Translations under genes and position numbers: made by a program | Notes under the pieces: generated by a model | Databases searched by the model: none | Told to the model about the DNA's origin: nothing | The model's input: the letters and a program-made list of their open reading frames with translations, nothing else | Shown here: in pieces, positions 1-9,006 of the stretch | How the letters are laid out: each line of letters starts with the position of its first letter | Position numbering within the stretch: position 1 is the first letter of the stretch | DNA from: Shewanella japonica | GTDB lineage: Bacteria; Pseudomonadota; Gammaproteobacteria; Enterobacterales; Shewanellaceae | DNA length: 64,000 nucleotides | Reading direction: 5' to 3' | Assembly: GCF_002075795.1 (NCBI RefSeq) | Contig: NZ_CP020472.1 | Span: forward strand, 3,145,001 to 3,209,000

Positions 1-2
1 TC

Positions 3-281
3 AATCAAGAACTCAAAGACATCATGTCTCATTACCATATTGCATCGGCAGTCCAGCGTCATGTACTTGGGCTTTCAATGACAGATGTGAACATGTCAAT
101 TGATGATATTGATATCGACTTTTTCCGTAAATTTACTGATGAAGTTGATGTTAAAGTGAAAATGGAAGGTTTACGTGGTGGTAGCCCATGGGTCGATGAC
201 CGCACAATCAAGTTAGTCAAAAATGGTAAGAGTTGGATTATTGTGGAAGTGCTAACAGAAAAAGGCCGAATTGAAGGATAA
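3..281 (+). CDS. C-terminal part of an unidentified protein (runs off left edge)
   Basis: The reading frame is open from the left edge of the window (codon phase begins at base 3) to a TAA at 279-281, so this is most likely the end of a longer gene. An internal ATG at 24 would give an 85-residue protein, but there is no convincing ribosome binding site before it. The visible part is acidic and hydrophilic, has no membrane segment, and ends with a beta-rich stretch. I do not recognise the family. A strong hairpin terminator follows 19 bases after the stop, which supports this being the true gene end. Confidence 0.6.
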   Translation, partial: NQELKDIMSHYHIASAVQRHVLGLSMTDVNMSIDDIDIDFFRKFTDEVDVKVKMEGLRGGSPWVDDRTIKLVKNGKSWIIVEVLTEKGRIEG

Positions 282-300
282 TTTCTTATCTTCAGATTCA

Positions 301-341
301 CAAGCATAAAAAAAACAGCCTAGGCTGTTTTTTTATGCTTG
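301..341. terminator. Bidirectional hairpin terminator
   Basis: A near-perfect inverted repeat is centred on CAGCCTAGGCTG, with an A8 run on the left arm and a T7 run on the right arm, extended by CAAGCAT/ATGCTTG. It can terminate the gene on the left (+) and the small gene at 373-453 (-). Confidence 0.85.
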
Positions 342-372
342 TGAAAGAGCTAATAATATTAGTTCAATCAGC

Positions 373-453
373 TTATTCTTCTTCAGTAGGTAGTGACTCT
401 AGAACGTCATCTTTTACTTGATAATAAGCGTTTTCGTATTCATGAACTTCCAT
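373..453 (-). CDS. Small acidic protein, 26 residues
   Basis: A short reading frame starts with ATG (451-453 on the minus strand), preceded by AGGAG with 6 bases spacing, and ends in TAA. The peptide begins MEVHEYENAYYQ and ends with a run of glutamates. It is followed by the hairpin at 301-341, which ends in a U-tract in this direction. Start signal, stop and terminator together suggest a real small gene. No function can be assigned. It has no membrane segment and is very acidic at the C-terminus. A leader peptide is an alternative, but no gene follows it in this direction. Confidence 0.5.
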   Translation of the reverse strand: MEVHEYENAYYQVKDDVLESLPTEEE

Positions 454-812
454 AGTAACTCCTATCAATCTTAGGCCGTTTTGTAGGGGGTAAGGCATGT
501 CTATTATATAGGGGGGTGACATTTACCTTTACAGAGAAGCTGTAGCCATCTTTACTTCTTGAAACGAATTATAGCAATCTAACACCACCAATCCTACAAA
601 AATTACGAAAAACTTTCAGAAATGTATGTTCGTTTTGTAAAATACTCATTTAAAGTGGCTTTTTTGATAGGTAAAACTGAAAGTGTTACATAACGAAGCA
701 CACTTTCAGTGTTTTTAGCTAATTTAAAGTAACAATCGACACAATATGCTTTAACACTTGCTGCTTTTCAACCAATACCAGATAAACACGAAGAAAGAAT
801 AAAGCTATATAC
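454..812. other. Intergenic stretch, no gene seen
   Basis: About 360 A+T-rich bases lie between the small gene (which reads left) and the hrpA terminator. I see no reading frame with a start signal. It should hold the promoter of the 26-residue gene. Confidence 0.5.
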
Positions 813-845
813 AAAAACGCCCAATACGAATTGTACTGGGCGTTT
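813..845 (-). terminator. hrpA terminator
   Basis: Inverted repeat AAACGCCCA (815-823) / TGGGCGTTT (837-845). Read on the minus strand it ends in a T-run just after the hrpA stop at 872. Confidence 0.75.
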
Positions 846-871
846 AACAGCTTAATCACGCATGACAAGTA

Positions 872-3800
872 TTACACTTGACTGATTTGTACTACAATGC
901 GTTTTTCAGAAATGGGATACGCTGTTCCTAAGACTTGCGCAAAACATGAAACACGGAATTCTTCGATCATCCAACGTGCTTCAACTAATACTTCAGGTAC
1001 AGGCTGAGTTTTAGGCACTTTGGCTAATTGCGCATTTAACAAGTCTTGTACTTTACTAATACTCTGCATATGAAGCCGATCACGAGTCGGATCAACCGGT
1101 AATTTATCCAAACGGTTTTCAATCGCTTTTAAATACCTCGCCACATCAGTAAGGCGACTCCAGCCACAGTGCTCAACAAAACCTTTAAACACCAATTTAT
1201 CTAACTGGGTATTTATATCACTCATCGCAAAAGCAATATCTAAACTGATTTTACCCTTTAAGCGCTTTTTAATACGTTGATATATCGTCAGAATTTGCTC
1301 AACTTGCAACGAGATTTGCTCAGCATAATCATTTAACTCCTGCCTCACCCAATCTTTAGCTTGCTCAAATTGCGCCTCATTACGCACATCTAGCTTTTTC
1401 TCATCCAACAGTTGTTGAACTGATGCAGAAATAATATCGTCAATTAATAATTGAACTTGACCAAATGGGTTAAAGTACATCGCCAATTTTGCTTTATTTG
1501 GCAGGGCTTTTTGAAGATGTTTAACAGGCGAAGGAATATTAATGAGCAATAAACGACGTAAACCTGCTCGGTGCTGACGCTCGGCCTCAAATTCATCATC
1601 AAACAATTTAATAGAGACTTGATCTTTCTCATCAATTAACGCTGGATAAGCTTTAACTTCGTAATTACCTTTACGTTTTTGATATTGCTTTGGTAAATCC
1701 CCAAATGACCATGTTGTGATGTCTTTCTTTTCAATTCCCTCTTCCGCCACATTACGAATGGCTTTTGCCACCACACCTTGCAACTTATCTTTTAAAGAAT
1801 CTAAATCACGCCCCTGATCCACTAGGCGGTGCTTATCATCTTCAATTTTAAAGTTAATTGTTAAATGAGCACTTAACTGAGTTAAGTCAAAATCATCACC
1901 ACTTATACGTGTACCTGTCATGCGAAGTAACTGCTTACACATTGCATCAAGCAGCGGCATTGAAAAAGGCTCCATAGCTTGTACACAGGCGCGGGCATAA
2001 TCTGGCGCTGGCACAAAATTACGGCGAAGATTTTTAGGCAACGACTTAATCAGCGCCACGACTTTTTCTTCACGAAGTCCTGGTACTAACCAATCAAAAT
2101 CTTCAGTATCAACTTGGTTTATCAACGCCACAGGAATGTGCACCGACACCCCATCATCAACAGCGGCAGGCTCAAAGTGATAACTCACTTGTAAACCCAA
2201 GTTAGCTTTTTGCCATACTTCAGGGAAATCTAACGCTGAAATATGATCTGCACTTCGCTGCATCAATAAGTCTTGATTAAAGTCCAGTAGCTCTGGCGTT
2301 TCTTTACGTGCCTGTTTCCACCATTTAAAGAATAGTGACGCATTATAAATACCTTGCGGAATAAGCGGATCATAAAAGTCCACCAGCACCTGCTCATCCA
2401 CTAAAATATCACGGCGTCGAGATTTATGTTCTAACGATTCAATATCATTCAGCAGTTGCTGATTTTTAATAAAGAAAGGCTCTTTTGTGTGTAACTGCCC
2501 TTCAGCTAACGCGCTGCGAATAAAGATTTCACGAGCTTCAACAGGATCAATAGGCCCATATTGCACTCTACGGCGATTAACCACTGTTAGGCCATATAGC
2601 ACTTGATTTTCAAATGCGATGACACTGGCAGGTTTCGCTTCAAAATGTGGCTCTAGATGATTTTTCTTAATCAAATGTGCAGCTAAAGGCTCTAACCACT
2701 CTGGTTGAATTTTGGCGCAGCATCTGGCAAATAAACGAGAAGTTTCAGTGAGCTCAGCCGCCATTATCCATTTCGGGCCTTTTTTTGCTAAAGGCGAGCC
2801 AGGAAATACAAAAAACTTACGGTTGCGGGCACCAAGATATTCATTATTCGCATCTTTAAAACCAATGTGGCTTAACAAGCCTGATAACAACGCTTTATGT
2901 AAATTATCGTAACTGGCTGGTGTGTCATTTAAACGCCATTTTAAATCGTGTACCGCTTGTTTAATCTGGGTATATAAATCTTGCCACTCACGTACACGCA
3001 AATACGCTAAGTATTCTTCACGACATTGCTTTCTGAACTGGCTTGCTGACAATTCGCTTTTTTGATCTTTTAAGTAATTCCATAAATTAACCCAGCTAAC
3101 AAAATCAGAGTCTTTATCGGCATAGCGACGATGGCACTCATCTGCAGCTTGTTTTTTTTCAATCGGTCTTTCACGAGGATCTTGAATAGATAAACCTGAA
3201 GCAATAACCATGACTTCATGCAAACAACTCATATCTTTCGCTTCAAGTACCATACGAGCAAGACGAGGATCGAGTGGGATTTTTGCTAAGTTACGCCCAA
3301 GGTTGGTCAGCACTAACTCTTTGCGTTTTTGTTTAACGGCTTGCAGCTCTTCTAGCAGTAAGAAGCCATCGCGAATATGTTTTTGCTCAGGAGGCTGTAT
3401 AAATGGGAAACCCGCAATATCGCCTAGCCCAATGGCTAACATCTGCAAAATAACCGAGGCAAGATTGGTACGTAAGATTTCAGGATCGGTAAACTCAGGA
3501 CGCTGAATAAAATCAGTTTCATCATATAAACGAATACAAATACCTGGACCGACACGTCCACAGCGACCTTGACGCTGATTTGCGCTGGCTTGAGAAATAG
3601 GTTCAATCGGCAAACGTTGTACTTTAGTACGGTAACTATAACGGCTAATTCGAGCGGTACCTGGGTCAATCACATAGCGGATCCCAGGTACAGTTAATGA
3701 CGTCTCGGCCACATTGGTTGCTAACACAATGCGACGACCGATATGACTTTTGAAGACTTTAGATTGTTCGCCATATGATAGACGCGCGTACAAAGGCAGC

Positions 3801-4747
3801 ACTTCTGTATCACGGTACTTTTGCTTGCGAAGCATTTCTGCGGTATCACGAATTTCACGTTCGCCATTCATGAAAATCAAAATATCGCCAGGCCCTTCAG
3901 CCATTAGCTCATCAACAGCGGAGAAAATACCATCACTCACATCTAAGTCAGCATCGGTATCACGGACTAATGGTCGATAACGCGTTTCTACAGGGAAGGT
4001 TCGACCCGATACTTCAATAACTGGCGCATTATTAAAATGCTTAGAGAATCGCTCAACATCAATGGTTGCCGAAGTAATGATCACTTTTAAATCAGGTCGC
4101 TTTTTCAGCACCTGCTTGAGGTAACCTAAGATGAAATCAATGTTTAAACTACGCTCATGCGCCTCATCAATAATGATGGCATCGTATTGATTTAAAAATT
4201 TATCAGAGGTTAATTCTGCCAGTAAAATACCATCAGTCATTAATTTAACGTAACTGTCTGGACTTATGGCATCTGCAAAACGCACTTTAAAACCAACAAC
4301 CTCGCCTAGCGGGCTGTTAATTTCTTCAGCAACGCGATTAGCAACGCTTCTTGCTGCAAGACGCCTTGGTTGAGTGTGGCCAATTAAACCACGTGTACCA
4401 AGGCCTAGCTCTAAACATATCTTGGGTAGCTGGGTTGTTTTACCAGATCCTGTTTCACCCGCAACAATGACGACCTGGTTATTCACAATCGCTGAGGCTA
4501 TGTCATCGCGTTTTTGAGAGACAGGTAAGGCATCTGGATAAGTCACTTTAGGGCTATTTTTTAGCCTTAGTTGAGCCTTTTCATAGGCTTGAGTGGCTTG
4601 TTCAGCTAACTTGGCTAAGACTTGAACTTTCTTTTCAGACTGCGGCTCTTTGTTTAATTGATACAAACGACGACGAATTCTTGCCGCATCGGTTTGATAA
4701 CAAGAGTTTAGGTATGCTTTAGAGAGCGGGTGTTGGTCCGAATTCAA
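872..4747 (-). CDS. hrpA: ATP-dependent RNA helicase HrpA
   Basis: DEAH-box RNA helicase of 1291 residues, close to the usual HrpA length of about 1300. Visible motifs in order are Walker A GETGSGKT (residues 97-104), the DEAH box in IIIDEAHERS, motif III SATID, and motif VI QRQGRCGRVGPG. These are followed by the HA2 and OB-fold regions and the long C-terminal HrpA-specific domain. HrpA family enzymes unwind RNA and in E. coli are linked to mRNA processing and rescue of stalled ribosomes. The start is TTG, chosen because AGGA lies 7 bases upstream and the N-terminus matches the family. It appears monocistronic, with its own terminator. Confidence 0.97.
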   Translation of the reverse strand: MNSDQHPLSKAYLNSCYQTDAARIRRRLYQLNKEPQSEKKVQVLAKLAEQATQAYEKAQLRLKNSPKVTYPDALPVSQKRDDIASAIVNNQVVIVAGETGSGKTTQLPKICLELGLGTRGLIGHTQPRRLAARSVANRVAEEINSPLGEVVGFKVRFADAISPDSYVKLMTDGILLAELTSDKFLNQYDAIIIDEAHERSLNIDFILGYLKQVLKKRPDLKVIITSATIDVERFSKHFNNAPVIEVSGRTFPVETRYRPLVRDTDADLDVSDGIFSAVDELMAEGPGDILIFMNGEREIRDTAEMLRKQKYRDTEVLPLYARLSYGEQSKVFKSHIGRRIVLATNVAETSLTVPGIRYVIDPGTARISRYSYRTKVQRLPIEPISQASANQRQGRCGRVGPGICIRLYDETDFIQRPEFTDPEILRTNLASVILQMLAIGLGDIAGFPFIQPPEQKHIRDGFLLLEELQAVKQKRKELVLTNLGRNLAKIPLDPRLARMVLEAKDMSCLHEVMVIASGLSIQDPRERPIEKKQAADECHRRYADKDSDFVSWVNLWNYLKDQKSELSASQFRKQCREEYLAYLRVREWQDLYTQIKQAVHDLKWRLNDTPASYDNLHKALLSGLLSHIGFKDANNEYLGARNRKFFVFPGSPLAKKGPKWIMAAELTETSRLFARCCAKIQPEWLEPLAAHLIKKNHLEPHFEAKPASVIAFENQVLYGLTVVNRRRVQYGPIDPVEAREIFIRSALAEGQLHTKEPFFIKNQQLLNDIESLEHKSRRRDILVDEQVLVDFYDPLIPQGIYNASLFFKWWKQARKETPELLDFNQDLLMQRSADHISALDFPEVWQKANLGLQVSYHFEPAAVDDGVSVHIPVALINQVDTEDFDWLVPGLREEKVVALIKSLPKNLRRNFVPAPDYARACVQAMEPFSMPLLDAMCKQLLRMTGTRISGDDFDLTQLSAHLTINFKIEDDKHRLVDQGRDLDSLKDKLQGVVAKAIRNVAEEGIEKKDITTWSFGDLPKQYQKRKGNYEVKAYPALIDEKDQVSIKLFDDEFEAERQHRAGLRRLLLINIPSPVKHLQKALPNKAKLAMYFNPFGQVQLLIDDIISASVQQLLDEKKLDVRNEAQFEQAKDWVRQELNDYAEQISLQVEQILTIYQRIKKRLKGKISLDIAFAMSDINTQLDKLVFKGFVEHCGWSRLTDVARYLKAIENRLDKLPVDPTRDRLHMQSISKVQDLLNAQLAKVPKTQPVPEVLVEARWMIEEFRVSCFAQVLGTAYPISEKRIVVQISQV

Positions 4748-4888
4748 ATCTAATTCCTAGCAAGTATTTCAAAAACTGCGATCCTAGCAAGGAACTAGAC
4801 TGAATGGTATTAGTTTAAAGGAATCAAAACAAAAAGCCCTCGTTGACTCAGGCCAAAATTCTCTTTGATAAACAGCTTTGCTGGCAAC

Positions 4889-5305
4889 TTAGGCTGGTGT
4901 TAAATAACATTGCTGCATATAGATGTTCATTGCCTTTAACACATCAGTTCGATTAATCGTACCAACGACTTTACTGCCTTCTACTACTGGATAAATTTTA
5001 GGTTTTGCCCCTAACATCTGTTCAGCCAACTGTAAGATACTGCCATCAGGTGTTGCTGTCAGTACATCCGTTTTCATGCAGTCTTTAACGGTTTCTGTCA
5101 TATCGCAGTGATAACTGCTTTTCAGCATCACTGATAAGCAATCCTGTTGAGATAAAAAACCCACCAGCTGACCGTCATTATCAATCACAGCGGCACCAGC
5201 TTTGTTCTTCGTTAGTAAATGCTCTACAGCCGTTGCTAACGACATATTGGCTTTTAACAATACAGGTTGGCGGTCCATATATTCTGAAATTTGAATTGAA
5301 TCCAT
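4889..5305 (-). CDS. CBS-domain pair protein
   Basis: 138 residues that consist almost wholly of two CBS domains: residues about 7-65 with VGFLSQQDCLSVML, and about 75-130 with VGTINRTDVLKAM. CBS pairs bind adenine nucleotides and regulate partner proteins. Stand-alone forms of this size are common in Shewanella and Vibrio, and their partner is usually unknown. The ATG start is preceded by AAGGGG at good spacing. It lies downstream of nothing on its strand and is separated from hrpA by about 140 bases, so it is probably transcribed alone. Confidence 0.88.
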   Translation of the reverse strand: MDSIQISEYMDRQPVLLKANMSLATAVEHLLTKNKAGAAVIDNDGQLVGFLSQQDCLSVMLKSSYHCDMTETVKDCMKTDVLTATPDGSILQLAEQMLGAKPKIYPVVEGSKVVGTINRTDVLKAMNIYMQQCYLTPA

Positions 5306-5850
5306 ATATTACCCCTTTAATTTTAACGTCAGCGCTCGTGTTCAATCGACGATTAATGTTTAGTCATTAACAATCAATACTCTAAATTTTCAGTATCGAC
5401 GACATCTCATCTTTGGTTTAATTATCGTGCTAATAACCGTACTAATAATTGCACTAATATTAGTGTAGTCAAATTTAGCAAAATACGTTGATTGAATAAC
5501 TCGATTGTCGTAACTGGATTTTAGGGGATGGAAAAAAGAGTGATGAGTAACAGATTTGCCTTAAAGATGAGTCATAACCGCTTACATATTTGTAGCCGTT
5601 ATTCATCTGCATCAAATAAAGGCCAATAACATATCAGCAGCCGTTAATATTGGTACTGTTAGTGCTCAAGCTCGACATGCGTGAAACCAGCATGCTAGCT
5701 GAATTCAGAACATTAGCAGCAAGACACAAGCAACTGGGGGCTGATTGGTAAGGCAACAGTTAAACTCTCAATAATAATTAATTGAAAAATATAAAAACTA
5801 AAACCTGTTTACAAACGTACTAATACAAAAGATATTTAAAAGTGATTGGT
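5306..5850. other. Long intergenic stretch with degenerate short repeats
   Basis: About 545 bases without a convincing gene. Near 5428-5465 three loosely repeated copies of a CTAATA-containing 12-13-mer (GTGCTAATAACC, GTACTAATAATT, GCACTAATATTA) sit upstream of the CBS gene and could be a regulator site. The rest shows no clear structure. Confidence 0.4.
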
Positions 5851-6030
5851 ATGTTTTCTATATTCAAGCAAGACCCCATCAAAAAACTCAATAAAGCTTA
5901 TGAAGCTAAACTTGAACAAGCCATGTATGCACAAAGGAATGGCGATATAAAATCTTATTCAATGATAACCGCAGAAGCTGAAAACATTGTAAAACAAATT
6001 CAAGAGCTAGAGCGGCTAAAAAAGGAGTAA
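5851..6030 (+). CDS. DUF6435-type small protein
   Basis: A 59-residue hydrophilic protein starting MFSIFKQDPIKKLNK, with a helical, lysine- and glutamate-rich body and the phrase QRNGDIKSYSMITAEAE. This matches the small DUF6435 (Lacal_2735-like) family, whose members start M-F-x-x-F-K-x-D-P-I-K-K-L. The function is unknown. I chose the ATG at 5851 because it fits the family; a GTG nine bases upstream (5842) is also possible. No strong Shine-Dalgarno is visible. The gene stands alone. Confidence 0.75.
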   Translation: MFSIFKQDPIKKLNKAYEAKLEQAMYAQRNGDIKSYSMITAEAENIVKQIQELERLKKE

Positions 6031-6334
6031 CTTGGCAGCGCTTTCGGTGGCAAAAATGCACCTAAAAAATGCACCTAAAATAAATGAGTTAATGTCCTAT
6101 CGCCAATAGACAAAAGAAGCTAGAAGTTAGGAGTTAAAGGTTAAACCTTGGCGCATAAGCATTTGATAGAAAATAATGGCGTTTATTCTGTCGTCACTTA
6201 TTTATCCCAGCTACATATTTAAGTACTAAACATGGCTAACGCTAGATCTAGATGGGGTTGATAGCCCCATCCAGATTCGATACTGGTCTTATTTACTCAA
6301 AAAGTAATAAAGCATAAAAACACCACGTTTACGC
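6031..6334. other. Intergenic stretch with dispersed repeat copy and hairpin
   Basis: Holds one copy of a dispersed repeat (about 6140-6200) that recurs at about 7930 and 8945. A GATGGGG/CCCCATC hairpin lies at 6251-6271. No gene is seen. Confidence 0.45.
6140..6205 (+). repeat. Dispersed intergenic repeat, copy 1
   Basis: Core CCTTGGCGCATAAGC followed by ATTTGATAGAAAATA, then a TTATTCTG/CACTTATTTAT tail. It resembles copies at about 7930 and 8945. Confidence 0.45.
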
Positions 6335-7750
6335 TTAATTGTTGATATGTGTTTGCAGTTCGTAAGGCGTGCCACCGTAGGTATAGTCAGTTGCAATTAA
6401 ATTAATCACATCACCTTTTTCAATACCGCGTAATGATGTTTCAATGATTAACTCATCAGTCGATGCGTTGTAGATATAAATATCGTAATCACCACTTTCC
6501 AATTCATAATCTTCATTATTCATATAACTTAGTTCGACTTGAGCAGAATAAGAATCAGGGTTAGCGCCTTCATTTAAAATTAAAACGTCAATCGCATCAC
6601 TTTTTATGTCACTTATATTGTGGCTAACTAAAATTTTCGCATGGGTATCTATAACGCGCAGATCTTCTTCATTATCATTGACAGTAATAGCTGATGATGT
6701 GTCACCAGAGGTTAAGATAAGAGTACGACTACTTGGTTGCATATCAACACTAAATGTATCAATTTTATCTTCAGTCGTATTATCCAGTAAGTAAAAGTTT
6801 CGAGTATCACCCGAATCAATATTTTCTATTTCAATATCAACTGAGTCAGACAAAGCACCAAATTCTAGGGCGCTGGCGATTAAGCTAGCTTCGTCATCGT
6901 TATTGGCATCAGTTAAATAAATATCAAGATAAACGTCTAAGTAATCAGGAGCAGAAATACCATGTAAAAAGCGCACGTTTGCCGCTTGTGCTTCATTGGT
7001 GAGTTTACGGCCACCATCAGATTCAATGTTGACGATGGTATTGACTTGATCGTCTGAACCAGCAATCAGATAGCTAGTGAGTGCAAATATTTGAGCATCC
7101 CCGTCTGCTATCGTTATGCCGTCTGTCGATGCAATAATGATATCTGTGCCAGATTCAGTCAGTACCAGTTTGTAACTACCTGATTCAATTTCTATTTCAT
7201 CACTTGACGCTTCATATGCCAATGTATAATCGGCGACTTTATTTAATAAATCTTCACCTTCGTTTAACCAGTAAACGTCAATATCAGCGGCTGAGTTCGA
7301 TAGATTGATAAATTGAATGATTGCATCATAGTCTTCATCAAAATCTTCATCGTATAAATCCGAAATGTCAGTCGTCAATGTTAACGATGACGGCGCATCT
7401 GTATCACCATAAATAATATATGTGCTCGTTTTATTTTTGGATACACTAATACTATCGCCACTTGTAAATTCGTCATTCGTGGAGTTAGGTAAAATTTGAT
7501 TAAATTCTAAGTCGTAGCTGTCATTACTGACTTGTTCGATACTGCTTGCATCACCGAACGCGAGTTCACCTATAGACTCATCTTCAACCATAATCTCAAT
7601 GGCTGGTGATTGCGCGACTAAATTAACAAATTGATAGTAGCCCATTGAACTAGAGTCACTACTTTCCTCAAGTAATATCGTTTCCCAATCACACGCTGCT
7701 AACGTTAACGATATTCCGACAAATAAGGTTGCGGATAATATTTTTTTCAT
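6335..7750 (-). CDS. DUF4397-type surface lipoprotein
   Basis: The start is taken at MKKILSATLFVGISLTLAACDW (471 residues) rather than 16 codons upstream. This gives a clean lipoprotein signal with lipobox LAAC, and AAGGG lies before the ATG. The mature part is very acidic and consists of about four beta-rich modules of roughly 100 residues (for example FVNLVAQSPAIEIMV, FINLSNSAADIDVYW, RFLHGISAPDYLDVYL, VSHNISDIKSDAIDVLI). This matches the repeated DUF4397 Ig-like domains of envelope proteins. It is probably outer-membrane anchored. The function is unknown. It is transcribed alone. Confidence 0.82.
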   Translation of the reverse strand: MKKILSATLFVGISLTLAACDWETILLEESSDSSSMGYYQFVNLVAQSPAIEIMVEDESIGELAFGDASSIEQVSNDSYDLEFNQILPNSTNDEFTSGDSISVSKNKTSTYIIYGDTDAPSSLTLTTDISDLYDEDFDEDYDAIIQFINLSNSAADIDVYWLNEGEDLLNKVADYTLAYEASSDEIEIESGSYKLVLTESGTDIIIASTDGITIADGDAQIFALTSYLIAGSDDQVNTIVNIESDGGRKLTNEAQAANVRFLHGISAPDYLDVYLDIYLTDANNDDEASLIASALEFGALSDSVDIEIENIDSGDTRNFYLLDNTTEDKIDTFSVDMQPSSRTLILTSGDTSSAITVNDNEEDLRVIDTHAKILVSHNISDIKSDAIDVLILNEGANPDSYSAQVELSYMNNEDYELESGDYDIYIYNASTDELIIETSLRGIEKGDVINLIATDYTYGGTPYELQTHINN

Positions 7751-8049
7751 TTTTCCCTTAAACATAAGAAAATGTGCACCTAAATTGTAAATATGCATTG
7801 ATTATACTTTTGAATAGTGTGAATTTTCGTAAGCATTAAGGAAAAAGCGTGGAGGTTTAGTATAAGTAAGTAAATAGGGATTCGGCGCGGTTATTTATTA
7901 ATCCTAATCAAGAGGTATCAAGTTTTTAATTAGCCTTGGAACATAAGCGTTTGATAGAAAACAATTCCACTCTACTTATTCTTGCCCTCACTTATTAAGT
8001 AATTCTTATGGTATGTTTATGAAGGTAAATAATTAACAAGGAGTTTACC
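7751..8049. other. Intergenic stretch with dispersed repeat copy 2
   Basis: Divergent region between the lipoprotein gene and the membrane-protein gene at 8090. It contains a second copy of the dispersed repeat (about 7930-8000) and presumably both promoters. No gene is seen. Confidence 0.45.
7930..8000 (+). repeat. Dispersed intergenic repeat, copy 2
   Basis: Core AGCCTTGGAACATAAGC followed by GTTTGATAGAAAACA, then a CTTATTCTTGCCC/CACTTATTAAG tail, parallel to the copy at 6140. Confidence 0.45.
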
Positions 8050-8085
8050 GTGGCCTTCAAGGAGTTTTCACAAAGGTTACGCTAA
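8050..8085 (+). CDS. Possible 11-codon leader reading frame
   Basis: GTG start with AAGGAG 6 bases upstream, encoding MAFKEFSQRLR, then TAA four bases before the ATG of the next gene. The downstream gene has only a distant AAAGG of its own, so this minicistron may couple its translation. The peptide itself may have no function. Confidence 0.3.
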   Translation: MAFKEFSQRLR

Positions 8086-8089
8086 TAAC

Positions 8090-8845
8090 ATGGAAAAAAT
8101 TATACAATTTATTGGTAATTCGATACTCATTTTAATCGCATTTAGCCTTTTTTTATCAGGAATCATTTCTGATGAAAGTACGTTAGTAAGCTCAAGTTTT
8201 CTTTACATTATATTAGGAGCAGGGGCGGCATATCTATTTTGGAAATTCACACCAGAATTACATTCAAATAAGAGTAAAAAAGAAAGAAGAAAACATCAAA
8301 TGTCGGCATTTCTTGTTTTTATTTTTATAACTGTTGCAGCACCACTTGCTACAGCTAGATACGGCCACATATTGCTCACTTGGGCCGGCCAAAGTAAAGA
8401 AGTTGAGTTAGAATTAACTGTTGATTATGTAAGTAGTACATATAGTAGTGCTTATTGCGCAGGGGCAATACGTTTAAAAGGTTATTCCAACTTTGGATCC
8501 GGTAGGCTATGTGGCGTATCAAGGTCAATATGGTCACAATTGAAAAGTGGTGACCGTATTATAGTCCAAGGTATAAAAACATATTGGGGCTTTGAATATA
8601 CAAATTTAAAAAAAAATCTCGATAGAGAAATCTATCAAAGTAAAACACTTAGGTTGCTTCAAGATTTTAAAAACATGGATTCAAATAAAGCTTTTGCATT
8701 AGCTAGAGGAGTTGATGGTCGCGAGGTAATTGGTTATTCACATTCATATAGCTCACTTCAAAAGGCCAAAGAAAGAGCGCTTAATGAGTGCCAAGCACAG
8801 ATAGAATTACATAGCATCACAACTGAATGTAAACTTATTCGGTAA
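8090..8845 (+). CDS. Membrane protein with C-terminal soluble domain, unknown function
   Basis: 251 residues. The N-terminal third has three hydrophobic segments (about residues 7-27, 34-53 and 72-90) with a basic KSKKERRKH loop. A middle beta-rich domain with two cysteines (SAYCAG, GRLCGV) follows. The last 50 residues (KAFALARGVDGREVIGYSHS, then a KAKERALNEC helix and a second cysteine) resemble a short module found at the end of many periplasmic or secreted proteins. I do not recognise the whole protein. It is preceded by an 11-codon leader frame ending 4 bases upstream. Confidence 0.7.
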   Translation: MEKIIQFIGNSILILIAFSLFLSGIISDESTLVSSSFLYIILGAGAAYLFWKFTPELHSNKSKKERRKHQMSAFLVFIFITVAAPLATARYGHILLTWAGQSKEVELELTVDYVSSTYSSAYCAGAIRLKGYSNFGSGRLCGVSRSIWSQLKSGDRIIVQGIKTYWGFEYTNLKKNLDREIYQSKTLRLLQDFKNMDSNKAFALARGVDGREVIGYSHSYSSLQKAKERALNECQAQIELHSITTECKLIR

Positions 8846-8939
8846 TTTATTCTAAAAATGAACATTTGTAGTGGTAAGGAGTTTGGCCACTATTATAGAA
8901 CATACCGAGCTCATTTATGGACAGAAGTGAGTTAGAAAT

Positions 8940-8998
8940 AAAGCCTTAGTTCATGAGCATCTGATATAAAATAGTTAAGTTTACTCTGACCCGCTGAT
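8940..8998 (+). repeat. Dispersed intergenic repeat, copy 3
   Basis: AGCCTTAGTTCATGAGC followed by ATCTGATATAAAATA and TTTACTCTG. It is the most diverged of the three copies, close to the end of the LysR gene. Confidence 0.4.
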
Positions 8999-9006
8999 TC
9001 AGCTGC

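Noticed and set aside
6251..6271. GATGGGG/CCCCATC hairpin as terminator of the DUF4397 gene
   Set aside because: It has a good stem but no T-tract in either direction, so I left it as a hairpin only.
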